Source of the DNA: Aliivibrio sifiae | GTDB taxonomy: Bacteria > Pseudomonadota > Gammaproteobacteria > Enterobacterales > Vibrionaceae | Direction of reading: 5' to 3' | Length of the DNA: 64,000 nucleotides | Assembly: GCF_002954715.1 (NCBI RefSeq) | Contig: NZ_MSCP01000001.1 | Span: 2,052,708-2,116,707, forward strand | In this document: piece after piece, positions 49,682 through 60,298 of the stretch | How positions within the stretch are numbered: the stretch's first letter is position 1 | Layout of the letters: every line of letters starts with the position of its first letter | Notes under the pieces: model-generated | Databases searched by the model: none | Told to the model about the DNA's origin: nothing | What the model saw: the letters and a program-made list of their open reading frames with translations, nothing else | Position numbers and translations under genes: made by a program

Positions 49682-51061
49682 TTATAGTTCATCGAAGGCA
49701 TCAATCGCCTCTGATAACTTCTTCACACCATGTATTTGCATGCCTTCAATACCCCCTTTGGGCATATTAGCAGCAGGAACAATAGCGCGTTTAAAACCAT
49801 GTTTATAAGCTTCCATTAAACGCTCTTGCCCGCTAGGAACAGGACGAATTTCGCCAGCTAGGCCTACCTCACCAAAAACCACCACATCTTTTGGTAATGG
49901 ACGATCTTTAAAGCTAGATAATAACGCCATTATCAACGCTAAATCAGCACTGGTTTCTGCCACTTTGACACCACCAACGACATTCACAAAGACATCTTGA
50001 TCAGCCATCTGTAATCCACCATGTTTATGAAGTACAGCAAGTAACATGGATAATCTATTTTGATCTAAGCCAACAGAGACACGGCGAGGATTTGATAATT
50101 GAGAATAGTCCACCAATGCTTGTATTTCTACCAACAACGGACGTGTACCTTCCCAAACGACCATTACAGAACTGCCTGAGGTTTCCTCTTCACCGCGAGA
50201 TAAGAAAATCGCAGATGGATTACTCACCTCTTTCAAGCCTTGTCCTGTCATTGCAAATACGCCAAGTTCATTCACTGCACCAAAACGGTTTTTATTACAA
50301 CGTAATGTTCTAAAGCGGCTGTCGGCACTGCCATCAAGTAATACCGAACAGTCAATAATGTGTTCAAGTACTTTTGGTCCAGCTAATGTACCGTCTTTTG
50401 TTACGTGTCCAACAAGGAAAATAGAGACATTATTTTGTTTTGCATAACGAGTTAATGTAGTTGCTGACTCTCTAACTTGAGAAACACTGCCCGGTGAAGA
50501 TTGAACATCATCGACATGCATTACTTGAATAGAGTCAATCACCATAATCTTAGGCTTTTCTTTTTCTGCAATTTTGCAAATTCGATCAATACTTGTTTCC
50601 GAAAGCATTTTTAAATTATCTTTTGGCAAACCAAGGCGTGATGCTCTCATCGCTACTTGTTGCAAAGATTCTTCACCTGTGACATATAACGTTGGCATAT
50701 CCGCAGCAAGTCGACACATGGTTTGCAGTAATAACGTAGATTTACCCGCGCCAGGGTTACCACCAATCAAAATAGCCGCCCCGGGAACAATCCCTCCCCC
50801 AAGCACTCGGTCAAATTCTTTAAAGCTGCTACTAAATCGAGGGACTTCTTGTAAGTCAATACTTGATAATGCTTGAACTTCAGATTCAGAACTAGAACCG
50901 GCATACCCAACCAAGCGTTCATTACGAGCAACTTGAGGCGACGCGGCTAATCTTACTTCAGTTATCGTGTTCCACGCCCCACAAGCGCTACACTGCCCTT
51001 GCCAACGAGGGAAGTCTGCCCCACAATCATTACAAACGTAGGCTCGTTTTGCTTTTGCCAT
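49682..51061 (-). CDS. radA: DNA repair protein RadA (Sms)
   Basis: RecA-like ATPase and helicase for branch migration in recombination. The 459 residues show an N-terminal C4 zinc finger (C10, C13, C24, C27), Walker A GGNPGAGKST, the RadA-specific KNRFG motif and a C-terminal Lon-like domain (VFGEVGLAGEIRPVPSGQERL). Divergent from the PilZ gene at 51180. Probably has its own promoter. Confidence 0.97.
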   Translation of the reverse strand: MAKAKRAYVCNDCGADFPRWQGQCSACGAWNTITEVRLAASPQVARNERLVGYAGSSSESEVQALSSIDLQEVPRFSSSFKEFDRVLGGGIVPGAAILIGGNPGAGKSTLLLQTMCRLAADMPTLYVTGEESLQQVAMRASRLGLPKDNLKMLSETSIDRICKIAEKEKPKIMVIDSIQVMHVDDVQSSPGSVSQVRESATTLTRYAKQNNVSIFLVGHVTKDGTLAGPKVLEHIIDCSVLLDGSADSRFRTLRCNKNRFGAVNELGVFAMTGQGLKEVSNPSAIFLSRGEEETSGSSVMVVWEGTRPLLVEIQALVDYSQLSNPRRVSVGLDQNRLSMLLAVLHKHGGLQMADQDVFVNVVGGVKVAETSADLALIMALLSSFKDRPLPKDVVVFGEVGLAGEIRPVPSGQERLMEAYKHGFKRAIVPAANMPKGGIEGMQIHGVKKLSEAIDAFDEL

Positions 51062-51179
51062 ATATCACCGACATAAATTTTATTGAAGTGAGGGGTATTA
51101 TTATTTAACTCATTAACGTTAAATATTTTAGCCATTCAGCCGATAACCCCATTAGATTGTTATTACTGTACCAGAAATC

Positions 51180-53525
51180 ATGCAGCAAGAAGAATATCAA
51201 AGCTACGTAGATCAACTTATCCCAGTCTTTGGCGAACCTGATTTTGAATTGGTTTGCGCTCAAGTTATGGCACATGAACACCCTTCAGTTCATTTAATCG
51301 TAAAGATTGAATTGAAGCGCATCATGACGCCTTGCAAAAAGAACATTGATTTACGCGGTCGAGTTAAAGGGCAATGCCATCAATATGAATTAGATGGTTA
51401 TACTCACTGGTTAGATGATGTTGCCATTAATACTTATCATAAGACAATCGAACGCTATGGTAGCTACACTGAAGGTGTATGGGCAGCATTAACAAATACT
51501 AGAAATAACTTTCGTGTTCTACATAAAAATAAAGAACTGATTACTGCTGTTGATGAACATAATGACAGTAATCTATTTAAAGCAAGATTGATTCGTTTTG
51601 GGCATTATCTAACTCGTAGCGAAAACCGCCTACGTATGTCGACTCAAGTGACCGTGTTATTACCTAATGGTAATCTTATTCACGGTACAAGCAGCGACTT
51701 ATCCTCTTCTGGTGCTCGAATTAAAGTACCGACGGCTTTTGAATATGGTTTAGGCCAAATTATTCAAGTAAGTTTCCCAAGTCTTGCAAAAGACACCGGC
51801 ATTAAAGATCTTAATGGTGACTTTCCTTATCGTATTCTTGGTATCCATGATAGTGAAGAAAACGATAGCTACCGTTGGTTGCGCTTAAAAATGGAAGCCA
51901 ATCATGATGTCATTGCAACAGCCATTGACGAAAAACTAAATAAGAACAAGCGTCGAACTCAGCATGATCAAAAAGATCAAATAGTGCGAGCAAGAACTCA
52001 AGGTTATGAGCATTGCTTCTTAAAGCATACAACAAACATTCCTCTGTTCTTCTCTGGTGACAGCTTAAAGTACGCCGTTATTACTGATCACAATGAATCC
52101 CTTTGGAAGCATTGGCATGACGAGAAAAACCAACCTGTCATTAATCATCTTTTTAAATCTGAACGTATGCAGTTTTTAACCAAACCAGGATTAAAAGCCA
52201 GCCGTACTCATTTTTATAGTTTTAAGCATGATCATGAAGATCGAGAGCTTTTCTATTCCATGATGTCATCTGAAGGAACTCAAGAAGAGCGTCAGTTGTT
52301 TTGGCACATCGGTGCAAAAAGAAAAAGTTGGAAAGTGATCCGCCTTTCACTATTTGAATTGGCAAAAGGCGATAAAGAAAGACTACTCACAGTCGCTCCA
52401 GAGATGGAAGGCGTACTTTCGACTCTAACGCACATGGGAATTTTAACTGAAATTAATCTCCCTGAAACACAAAAAGATTACCTATTAACGGATAAGCCAA
52501 GCCTTGAACCAAAAGCGTTAAACCCATATCGCCACCCTGTGACTCCACTTTGTCAGGCACATGCATTGTATTTTGATTCAGCCCCGCGCCGAGCAGAACC
52601 AAGATTCAATTATCAAACATTAATTACGTTATATCACCCTAGTTTTGGAGAAATAACGGGTAGGACTCTAGATATTTCTATTAATGGTTTATCTATTTTA
52701 TTAGATAAACCAGCACTATTAACTAAAAAATCAGACGTAAAAATAACGTTTAATGATTTACAAAATCTAGACAAGAATACGCCATTAAGTCGCATTGGCT
52801 ATCACGTATTAAAAGTGGCATCAGATGGGCTTAACATTCAATTACACATTGAAGATAATCTACAAACTCAAAAAAGTAAGGCATTCCTAGGTCGCTTAAT
52901 TCAGCATAATATCGAAAGATTACCTATGGATTATGAGCAACTGCCATCAATGGATATGCTTAGAATCATGCATCAATTGTTGTTAACAAAATTAACGACA
53001 ACACCATTTTTTATTGAGAAGGATAATCATAAAATTAAAACACGATGCATTGGCGTTAATTTTCCTCTTAATCGATTAAATAAAATTTGGCAGCATTTAG
53101 GGGATGAACATAGTTTAAACCTAGAACCAATTTTCAAATCAAGAGTGCAGAGATTACTCATTGACCCACTAAAAACACCTGCGAATCAGCGCTCACATCA
53201 TCATGAGATCTACCTCGCTGTCGTCATTAAGGATGGGAAAATAAAATCCGTATTCACTCGAATGCTGCAAGAATTTTCATCTTATAATGACCGCTTAACT
53301 TTTATAAGAAAAGCCAAGGAGCATGGTGAGTTTTTAGCGATACGAGTAACAACTACTGCGGTTAAAAACCCACTATCAACAACCTCAGAAATAGAACTAA
53401 GTCAATTAGCTCAATATGCGATCCATTACGCTAGGGCATTGGAAGATGAGCTATCAAGCATTGTGGGTTGTGGTGAAATAGCCGATATCACAGATGAAGT
53501 ACTTATACGTTTAGAGTTAGGGTGA
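51180..53525 (+). CDS. Large two-PilZ-domain protein (PlzC-like)
   Basis: A 781-residue cytosolic protein with two PilZ domains in a larger architecture. First domain: RSENR (146-150) and DLSSSG (173-178). Second: RRAEPR (470-475) and DISING (498-503). Both have the charged RxxxR and D/NxSxxG motifs of c-di-GMP binding. The remaining sequence (about 1-140, 250-460, 560-781) has no domain I recognise. The position beside radA and serB matches V. cholerae PlzC, as I remember it. Probably monocistronic, with a bidirectional terminator after it. Confidence 0.85.
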   Translation: MQQEEYQSYVDQLIPVFGEPDFELVCAQVMAHEHPSVHLIVKIELKRIMTPCKKNIDLRGRVKGQCHQYELDGYTHWLDDVAINTYHKTIERYGSYTEGVWAALTNTRNNFRVLHKNKELITAVDEHNDSNLFKARLIRFGHYLTRSENRLRMSTQVTVLLPNGNLIHGTSSDLSSSGARIKVPTAFEYGLGQIIQVSFPSLAKDTGIKDLNGDFPYRILGIHDSEENDSYRWLRLKMEANHDVIATAIDEKLNKNKRRTQHDQKDQIVRARTQGYEHCFLKHTTNIPLFFSGDSLKYAVITDHNESLWKHWHDEKNQPVINHLFKSERMQFLTKPGLKASRTHFYSFKHDHEDRELFYSMMSSEGTQEERQLFWHIGAKRKSWKVIRLSLFELAKGDKERLLTVAPEMEGVLSTLTHMGILTEINLPETQKDYLLTDKPSLEPKALNPYRHPVTPLCQAHALYFDSAPRRAEPRFNYQTLITLYHPSFGEITGRTLDISINGLSILLDKPALLTKKSDVKITFNDLQNLDKNTPLSRIGYHVLKVASDGLNIQLHIEDNLQTQKSKAFLGRLIQHNIERLPMDYEQLPSMDMLRIMHQLLLTKLTTTPFFIEKDNHKIKTRCIGVNFPLNRLNKIWQHLGDEHSLNLEPIFKSRVQRLLIDPLKTPANQRSHHHEIYLAVVIKDGKIKSVFTRMLQEFSSYNDRLTFIRKAKEHGEFLAIRVTTTAVKNPLSTTSEIELSQLAQYAIHYARALEDELSSIVGCGEIADITDEVLIRLELG

Positions 53526-53532
53526 GCTTTTA

Positions 53533-53580
53533 AAAAAGTAGAAGATTATTCAACAATTAACTGAATAATCCTCTACTTTG
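53533..53580. terminator. Bidirectional terminator between plzC-like gene and serB
   Basis: AAAGTAGA-GATTATTCA and TGAATAATC-TCTACTTT pair along about 18 bp around a short loop, with T/A tracts on each side. Confidence 0.9.
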
Positions 53581-53585
53581 AAAAT

Positions 53586-54554
53586 CTACCAACTCAACTT
53601 TTTATTTAATAAAAGAGAAACTGACAGAATACAAGCGACCCCACCTAAATCAGCATGTCTCACTGCAGTTTGAGCTTGTTCTTGTACTTTCAGTTTTGCA
53701 TGATAAGCGATCCCAAGCCCTGCAGCTTCCATCATCACAAGATCATTAGCCCCATCACCGACAGCAACAGTATTACTAATATCTATGTCATATTTATCTG
53801 CTAGTTCTACTAAAATTTCAGCTTTAGTTTCAGCACTTACAATATCACCTAACACTTTCCCAGTAAGCTTACCGTCTACAATCTCTAGTTGATTTGATTG
53901 GGCATGTATTAAGTTTAATTCTTCTTTAAGGTAATCAGAGAAATAAGTAAAACCACCAGAAGCAATAGCTGGTTTCCAACCGTATTTATGCATAGTAGCA
54001 ACAAGTTCTCTAATTTCAGACATAAATGGGAGCGTTGATTTCACTTGAGCTAATATTGATTCATCTGCCCCTTCAAGAGTGCCTACACGCTGAAGCAAAC
54101 TTTCTTTAAAATCAAGTTCACCTTGCATCGCTCTTTCTGTGACTTCTGATACTTGTTTACCTACACCGGCAAGCTTTGCTATCTCATCAATACACTCTAT
54201 CTCTATAGCAGTAGAGTCCATATCAAATAAAATAATACCCGGTTTGGATAAATCTGGAATGTCTTTTACTTCAGCATAATCAAGTTCTAGTTCATCAAGA
54301 ATCGTTTTGTGTTCAGAGGTAATTGTTCCAGCTATGGCTGCGACTTCATAGTGGCCGACTTTCCAAGTCGCTATGATTTTAGATGGTTCTCCAACAAAGA
54401 AATCGATATCTTGAAAATGTTCTGGGGATAAATGGTATCCATACACTACCCAACCTGTTTGTTTGATATCAAGTTGGCTTATTTCTAGCGTTGATGAAAA
54501 ACGCGTTAATAAAGGTATGTTTTTCTTAATTAAAAATGGGGTTATCGTATCCAT
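53586..54554 (-). CDS. serB: Phosphoserine phosphatase
   Basis: Last step of serine synthesis. From ATG 54554, with AAGGA eight bases upstream, it has 322 residues, the E. coli length. Haloacid dehalogenase motifs: DMDSTAIEIE (motif I, catalytic Asp), SGGFTYF (II), and GDGANDLVMM (IV). N-terminal ACT-like region precedes the catalytic domain. Divergent from ytjB as in E. coli. Confidence 0.96.
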   Translation of the reverse strand: MDTITPFLIKKNIPLLTRFSSTLEISQLDIKQTGWVVYGYHLSPEHFQDIDFFVGEPSKIIATWKVGHYEVAAIAGTITSEHKTILDELELDYAEVKDIPDLSKPGIILFDMDSTAIEIECIDEIAKLAGVGKQVSEVTERAMQGELDFKESLLQRVGTLEGADESILAQVKSTLPFMSEIRELVATMHKYGWKPAIASGGFTYFSDYLKEELNLIHAQSNQLEIVDGKLTGKVLGDIVSAETKAEILVELADKYDIDISNTVAVGDGANDLVMMEAAGLGIAYHAKLKVQEQAQTAVRHADLGGVACILSVSLLLNKKLSW

Positions 54555-54688
54555 GATTCGTATCCTTACTAATCCTGTCTCAAAAATACCGATTGAAGAG
54601 CAGATGAGCAAGAGTCAAACGACATAAACTGCTATTTTTCTTTAATTTGGGTATAATTCCGACATTCTAATTTCTCTGGTGCTCATTA

Positions 54689-55285
54689 ATGTTGTCTCAA
54701 AATTTTGTCATCAAAGGTCTAATGCTACTTTCTCTTATGGCGTTCAGTTACTTTATCTTAATCAACAGTACGGTGATCAGTGACAGTAACCAAGTTATTC
54801 AAAATAAACAGTTACAAGACCTAAGCCGCACTATGGCTCGTCAAGCTGCTCTTTTCTCTGTTGATAATATTAAACAAGATAATCACGAAGGATTATTACT
54901 ACTGGCGAATAACTTAGCTAAAGAATCTTTAGTATTTGATGCGACGATTTATGATGCAGAAGGTGGAATTTTAGCTAAAAGTGATAATGCACTTACTGCA
55001 TCTCAAATTACAGGTTTGAATACCCCGCTATCAATTGATGGGATTGGTCGACAACAACTGATTGAACCGATTGTAAAAAATGACCATTTACTGGGTTTTT
55101 TAAGAATTACCTTTGAAAAGTCGACGCTAACAGGGTTTGCTAATCATCACTATCGCAAAAGTGACCGTTTGATGTTTGGTATGCTAGCAATAAGTTTAGT
55201 CTCTGGAATGCTTATTATGGCTTTACTTCGAAAACGTAAAAATTCAAGTAAGCCTATTACTACCTTATTTGGTGGAAAATCATAA
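54689..55285 (+). CDS. ytjB: Membrane protein YtjB/Smp family (AhpA-like)
   Basis: A 198-residue protein with two membrane segments (about 9-27 and 160-178) flanking a periplasmic domain of about 130 residues, the layout of SMP_2 (serB-associated membrane protein) family members. Its place beside serB on the opposite strand matches E. coli ytjB. The function is not known. Confidence 0.86.
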   Translation: MLSQNFVIKGLMLLSLMAFSYFILINSTVISDSNQVIQNKQLQDLSRTMARQAALFSVDNIKQDNHEGLLLLANNLAKESLVFDATIYDAEGGILAKSDNALTASQITGLNTPLSIDGIGRQQLIEPIVKNDHLLGFLRITFEKSTLTGFANHHYRKSDRLMFGMLAISLVSGMLIMALLRKRKNSSKPITTLFGGKS

Positions 55286-55288
55286 AAA

Positions 55289-55326
55289 AGAAAGGCGATG
55301 AAGTTACCCTCATCGCCTTTTTTATT
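55289..55326. terminator. Bidirectional terminator between ytjB and deoD
   Basis: AAAGGCGATGA and TCATCGCCTTT form a perfect stem with an eight-base loop; T6 follows on the plus strand and an A-rich tract lies on the other side. Confidence 0.92.
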
Positions 55327-55349
55327 TCTACACATTTTCTTTATAGGTG

Positions 55350-56066
55350 TTATTTGTCGCCAAGTAATACTGAGTCTAGTGCGATTAGCATCATTTCATC
55401 AAACGTTGTTGCACGCTCGTCTGATGTTGTTTGCTCACCGGTTTTAATGTGATCCGATACTGTACAAATTGCTAATGCTTTTGCACCGTATTCAGCAGCA
55501 ACACCGTACATGCCAGCCGCTTCCATCTCTACACCTACAATTCCGTATTTGTCCATTAGATCAAACATGCTCGGATCTGGTGTATAAAATAGCTCAGCAG
55601 AGAAAAGGTTACCCACTTTTACATCGATACCACGCGCTTGAGCTGCTAGCTCTGCATTACGAACCATTTCATAATCAGCAATAGCGGCAAAATCATGATC
55701 TTTGAAACGAATACGGTTAACTTTAGAGTCAGTACATGCGCCCATACCAATAACAACATCACGTAATTTGATGCCTTCATTAACTGCGCCACAACTACCT
55801 ACACGGATAACTTTCTTAACGCCAAAATCTTTTACTAGTTCAGTCATGTAAATTGAGCATGATGGGATACCCATACCATGGCCCATAACAGAGATTTTGC
55901 GCCCTTTATACGTTCCAGTAAAACCGTACATATTACGAACATCACACACTTGAACTACATCATCAAGAAATGTCTCAGCAATGTATTTTGCGCGGATTGG
56001 GTCACCTGGCATCAGTACTACGTCAGCAAAATCACCCATTTCAGCATTAATATGTGGAGTAGCCAT
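55350..56066 (-). CDS. deoD: Purine nucleoside phosphorylase DeoD
   Basis: Phosphorolyses purine (deoxy)nucleosides to base and (deoxy)ribose 1-phosphate. 238 residues, typical for the hexameric bacterial type: [31 protein letters not shown], phosphate-binding [20 protein letters not shown] and [16 protein letters not shown]. Last gene of deoCABD, but a terminator hairpin lies between deoB and deoD, so its level may be lower than the rest. Confidence 0.97.
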   Translation of the reverse strand: MATPHINAEMGDFADVVLMPGDPIRAKYIAETFLDDVVQVCDVRNMYGFTGTYKGRKISVMGHGMGIPSCSIYMTELVKDFGVKKVIRVGSCGAVNEGIKLRDVVIGMGACTDSKVNRIRFKDHDFAAIADYEMVRNAELAAQARGIDVKVGNLFSAELFYTPDPSMFDLMDKYGIVGVEMEAAGMYGVAAEYGAKALAICTVSDHIKTGEQTTSDERATTFDEMMLIALDSVLLGDK

Positions 56067-56092
56067 AATTTGTATCCTTTCTTTTAACTTTA

Positions 56093-56129
56093 AATAGAAA
56101 AAAAGCAGCAGAGCGGACTCTACTGCTTA
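56093..56129 (-). terminator. Intrinsic terminator between deoB and deoD
   Basis: On the minus strand AGCAGTAGAG pairs with CTCTGCTGCT (one G-U) around a four-base loop and runs into T7. It should make most transcripts stop before deoD unless read through. Confidence 0.88.
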
Positions 56130-56135
56130 TTATTT

Positions 56136-57356
56136 TTATAGGAAAGATTTTCCATATTCCATATCAGAGATTTCAAAATACTCTGCTAAGGTCTGCCCGA
56201 TATCTGCAAACGTATCACGACGACCTAATGAACCCGCTGGTACTTTATGCCCATAAACAAGAACAGGAATATGCTCACGCGTATGATCAGTACCTGGCCA
56301 TGTTGGATCGCAGCCGTGATCCGCCGTTAGAATAAGAATATCGTCTTCTTTCAGCATATCCATGATTTCAGGAAGACGACCATCAAAATATTCTAACGCT
56401 GCTGCATAACCTGCAACATCACGACGGTGGCCATATGCTGAATCGAAATCTACAAAGTTGGTAAATACGATGGTGTTATCACCCGCCGTTCCAATTGCGT
56501 CTTTAGTTGCATCGAATAAAGCAGGAATACCTGTTGCTTTTGTTTTTTGCGTAATGCCACAACCAGCATAAATATCAGAGATTTTACCAATCGAGTGTAC
56601 TTGGCCATTCTTCTCTTCAACTAATTTTTGTAGCACTGTCGTTGCTGGTGGCTCTAGTGATAAATCACGACGATTACCAGTACGCTCAAATTTACCTTTG
56701 CCTTCACCAATAAATGGACGTGCAATAACACGGCCAATATTGTAGTCAGCAAGCTCTTCTCGAGCAATTTGGCACAGTGTTAATAGATTATCTAAACCAA
56801 ATGTCTCTTCATGACACGCAATTTGAAACACAGAGTCAGCAGAGGTATAGAAGATTGGCATACCCGTCTTCATATGCTCTTCACCTAAATCATCCAGTAC
56901 TTGTGTACCTGATGCATGGCAGTTGCCTAGGTAACCAGACAAGTTTGCACGAGCAAGAATACGGTCGGTTAATTCTTTTGGAAAACTATTTTCTTTATCA
57001 GAAAAGTAACCCCAATCAAACAGTACAGGTACACCAGCAATTTCCCAGTGACCTGAAGGCGTATCTTTACCTGAAGACAATTCTGCAGCATGACCGTAAG
57101 CACCGATGATCTTTGCATTAGCGTCTAAACCTGCTGCAAATTGACCTGTAGATTCTTTACCAGCCATCGCTAAACCAAGCTTAGATAAGTTTGGAAGAGT
57201 TAAAGGACCTTGACGGTTACTGTTATCCGCTAGACCTTTATCACATTGCTCAGCAATATGACCCATAGTATCTGAACCTACATCGCCAAATTTTTCAGCG
57301 TCGCCTGCGGCACCAATACCAAATGAATCAAGTACTAAAATTATTGCACGTTTCAT
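56136..57356 (-). CDS. deoB: Phosphopentomutase
   Basis: Interconverts (deoxy)ribose 1- and 5-phosphates. The start [15 protein letters not shown] at 57356 has GGAAG five bases upstream and gives 406 residues; an extended frame six codons upstream overlaps deoA. Alkaline-phosphatase fold metal motifs: [34 protein letters not shown] and GDNTIVFTN. Spacing to deoA is ten bp. Confidence 0.97.
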   Translation of the reverse strand: MKRAIILVLDSFGIGAAGDAEKFGDVGSDTMGHIAEQCDKGLADNSNRQGPLTLPNLSKLGLAMAGKESTGQFAAGLDANAKIIGAYGHAAELSSGKDTPSGHWEIAGVPVLFDWGYFSDKENSFPKELTDRILARANLSGYLGNCHASGTQVLDDLGEEHMKTGMPIFYTSADSVFQIACHEETFGLDNLLTLCQIAREELADYNIGRVIARPFIGEGKGKFERTGNRRDLSLEPPATTVLQKLVEEKNGQVHSIGKISDIYAGCGITQKTKATGIPALFDATKDAIGTAGDNTIVFTNFVDFDSAYGHRRDVAGYAAALEYFDGRLPEIMDMLKEDDILILTADHGCDPTWPGTDHTREHIPVLVYGHKVPAGSLGRRDTFADIGQTLAEYFEISDMEYGKSFL

Positions 57357-57366
57357 GTTTTCTTCC

Positions 57367-58773
<1,407 letters not shown>

Positions 58774-58813
58774 AGTCGATTTATTTTTTAGCTATAAATC
58801 AAGTAACGAGAAA

Positions 58814-59590
58814 CTAGTAAGCTGATGGGTCAGCTGTTTCTTCTGTTACTTCTAATGTATTTAAAAGATTAGTCAGTAAGCTTGATGCACCAAAACGGTA
58901 GTGCATATTATCAGCCCAATCGCCACCTAAAATATCATCAGCCATTGCTAGATATGCTTGTGCATCTTCAGCAGTACGAACGCCGCCAGCAGGCTTAAAG
59001 CCAACTGTTTTAGCTACGCCCATATCACGAATTACTTCTAGCATCATGCGTGCGTATTCAGGAGTTGCGTTAACTGGCACTTTACCTGTTGAGGTTTTAA
59101 TAAAGTTAGCGCCTGCTTCGATACAGATTTGAGACGCTTTCTTAATAAGAGCTTCTTCTTTTAGCTCACCCGTTTCGATGATAACTTTAAGAAGGATATC
59201 GCCACACGCTTCTTTACATTGCTTAACCAGTTCAAAACCTACAGTTTCGTCACCAGCAATAAATGCACGGTATGGGAATACCACATCAACTTCATCTGCG
59301 CCGTAAGCGACAGCTGCTTTAGTTTCAGCAACAGCGATAGCAATATCGTCATTACCGTGTGGGAAGTTAGTTACTGTTGCAATGCGTACTTCTGGTGTGC
59401 CTTGTTCGCGCAGCGTTTTCTTAGCGATAGGTACGAAGCGTGGGTAAATACAAACAGCGGCTGTATTACCGACTGCTGTTTTCGCGTTCTTACATAATGC
59501 GATTACCGCTTCATCTGTGTCGTTATCGTTAAGAGTTGTTAGATCCATTAATTTTAATGCACGTAGTGCCGCTGCTTTTAAATCGCTCAT
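58814..59590 (-). CDS. deoC: Deoxyribose-phosphate aldolase
   Basis: Cleaves 2-deoxyribose 5-phosphate to acetaldehyde and glyceraldehyde 3-phosphate. The start at 59590 gives 258 residues beginning [20 protein letters not shown]; the frame extends upstream without support. Schiff-base Lys in FIKTSTGK and the GFKPAGGVR motif are present. The leader carries a TTTGCTGTT/AACAGCAAA hairpin and the upstream region has several palindromes (59730-59835). Confidence 0.97.
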   Translation of the reverse strand: MSDLKAAALRALKLMDLTTLNDNDTDEAVIALCKNAKTAVGNTAAVCIYPRFVPIAKKTLREQGTPEVRIATVTNFPHGNDDIAIAVAETKAAVAYGADEVDVVFPYRAFIAGDETVGFELVKQCKEACGDILLKVIIETGELKEEALIKKASQICIEAGANFIKTSTGKVPVNATPEYARMMLEVIRDMGVAKTVGFKPAGGVRTAEDAQAYLAMADDILGGDWADNMHYRFGASSLLTNLLNTLEVTEETADPSAY

Positions 59591-59625
59591 TGTTATCTCC
59601 AAAATAGAATAAATTCTTTGATAGT

Positions 59626-59657
59626 TTTGCTGTTCATTTATTAAGTTCAACAGCAAA
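59626..59657 (-). other. Hairpin in the deoC leader
   Basis: TTTGCTGTT (59626-59634) and AACAGCAAA (59649-59657) are perfect arms around a 14-base loop, 36 bases before the deoC ATG. It has no T tract. Confidence 0.6.
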
Positions 59658-59729
59658 TGAGCGGACTTGATTCCCTGAAGACTTGAGCGCATAACGCCCA
59701 ATCAATATCCATTTTGCCGCCAGTCCTTA

Positions 59730-59835
59730 CTTCATATCATGAAGCAGTACTGTATAACGTCTCATCATGAGACACCGTTGAAACATGGTTCATTTTATCA
59801 ATACTTCGCGAGAGGCACTAGTGAAACCATGTTTC
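59730..59835. promoter_or_regulatory. Cluster of four palindromes upstream of deoC
   Basis: CTTCAT-ATC-ATGAAG (59730-59744), GTCTCAT-C-ATGAGAC (59759-59773), GAAAC-ATG-GTTCA (59780-59792) and GAAAC-CAT-GTTTC (59823-59835). The first, second and fourth are perfect dyads; the third is imperfect. The last two look like two copies of one operator with centres 43 bp apart. They lie between the XapX gene and deoC and may be repressor sites; which regulator is unknown. Confidence 0.55.
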
Positions 59836-59853
59836 CATATAAAGACACTTAGA

Positions 59854-60027
59854 TTATGAAAAGAAACGTTCAATAATCCATTGATACCCCACTGCACCAA
59901 GATAAACACCGACAATACCCATAACGCCAGATAATACTGGAGGTGCAGGAATTGGTAATTTAATTGCTGAAAAAACAACACCAACAATCAAACCAGCAAA
60001 GACTGATAACAAAACTTCATTCAACAT
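59854..60027 (-). CDS. Small XapX-domain membrane protein
   Basis: A 57-codon gene. Translation gives MLNEVLLSVFAGLIVG at the start and SAIKLPIPAPPVLSGVMGIVG in the middle, the PxPxPP-xxxG-xxGxxG pattern of the XapX (DUF1427) family. Two hydrophobic segments would make it an inner membrane hairpin. It lies between nupC and deoC on the same strand, in a position where vibrios often have a small hypothetical gene. XapX family members are often linked to nucleoside genes; its role is unknown. Confidence 0.85.
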   Translation of the reverse strand: MLNEVLLSVFAGLIVGVVFSAIKLPIPAPPVLSGVMGIVGVYLGAVGYQWIIERFFS

Positions 60028-60114
60028 AATTCACTCTCAAGTTACTTTTTGTGTATGCATTAAATGTAGTTTAATTTTCAAAATCTAGCTGTCTTTCTCC
60101 TTGCTATGAGTCTC

Positions 60115-60210
60115 ATTATATCAAGATTAATTCGAGGGAATGTTTCTATCTGGTAACGCAATCGGTTTGCATCTCAAACTTTTTACTTAAAAAGTGTGAA
60201 AAAAATTCAT
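60115..60210 (-). promoter_or_regulatory. Promoter of xapX-deo region with CytR-like and CRP-like elements
   Basis: A perfect -10 TATAAT is at 60115-60120 on the minus strand without a good -35. AACGCAAT-N3-TTTGCATC (60155-60173) resembles an inverted pair of CytR octamers (GTTGCATT). A half CRP site TGTGA-N6-TTCAT is at 60195-60210, near -94. The -41 position holds only a poor CRP match. Confidence 0.5.
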
Positions 60211-60244
60211 TCAGTCATCACAATTTTTTCTTTTCCATAGATAT

Positions 60245-60275
60245 AAAAAAACCCGCATTGAATGCGGGTTTTTAA
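60245..60275 (-). terminator. Intrinsic terminator after nupC
   Basis: AACCCGCATT/AATGCGGGTT stem on the minus strand, followed by T7. Confidence 0.94.
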
Positions 60276-60298
60276 GTATCTAACTTACTCTATAATGA

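Noticed and set aside
59790-59987. 65-codon minus-strand frame overlapping the XapX gene
   Set aside because: It is a different frame of the same strand across the XapX gene, whose own frame has a recognisable family pattern and start.
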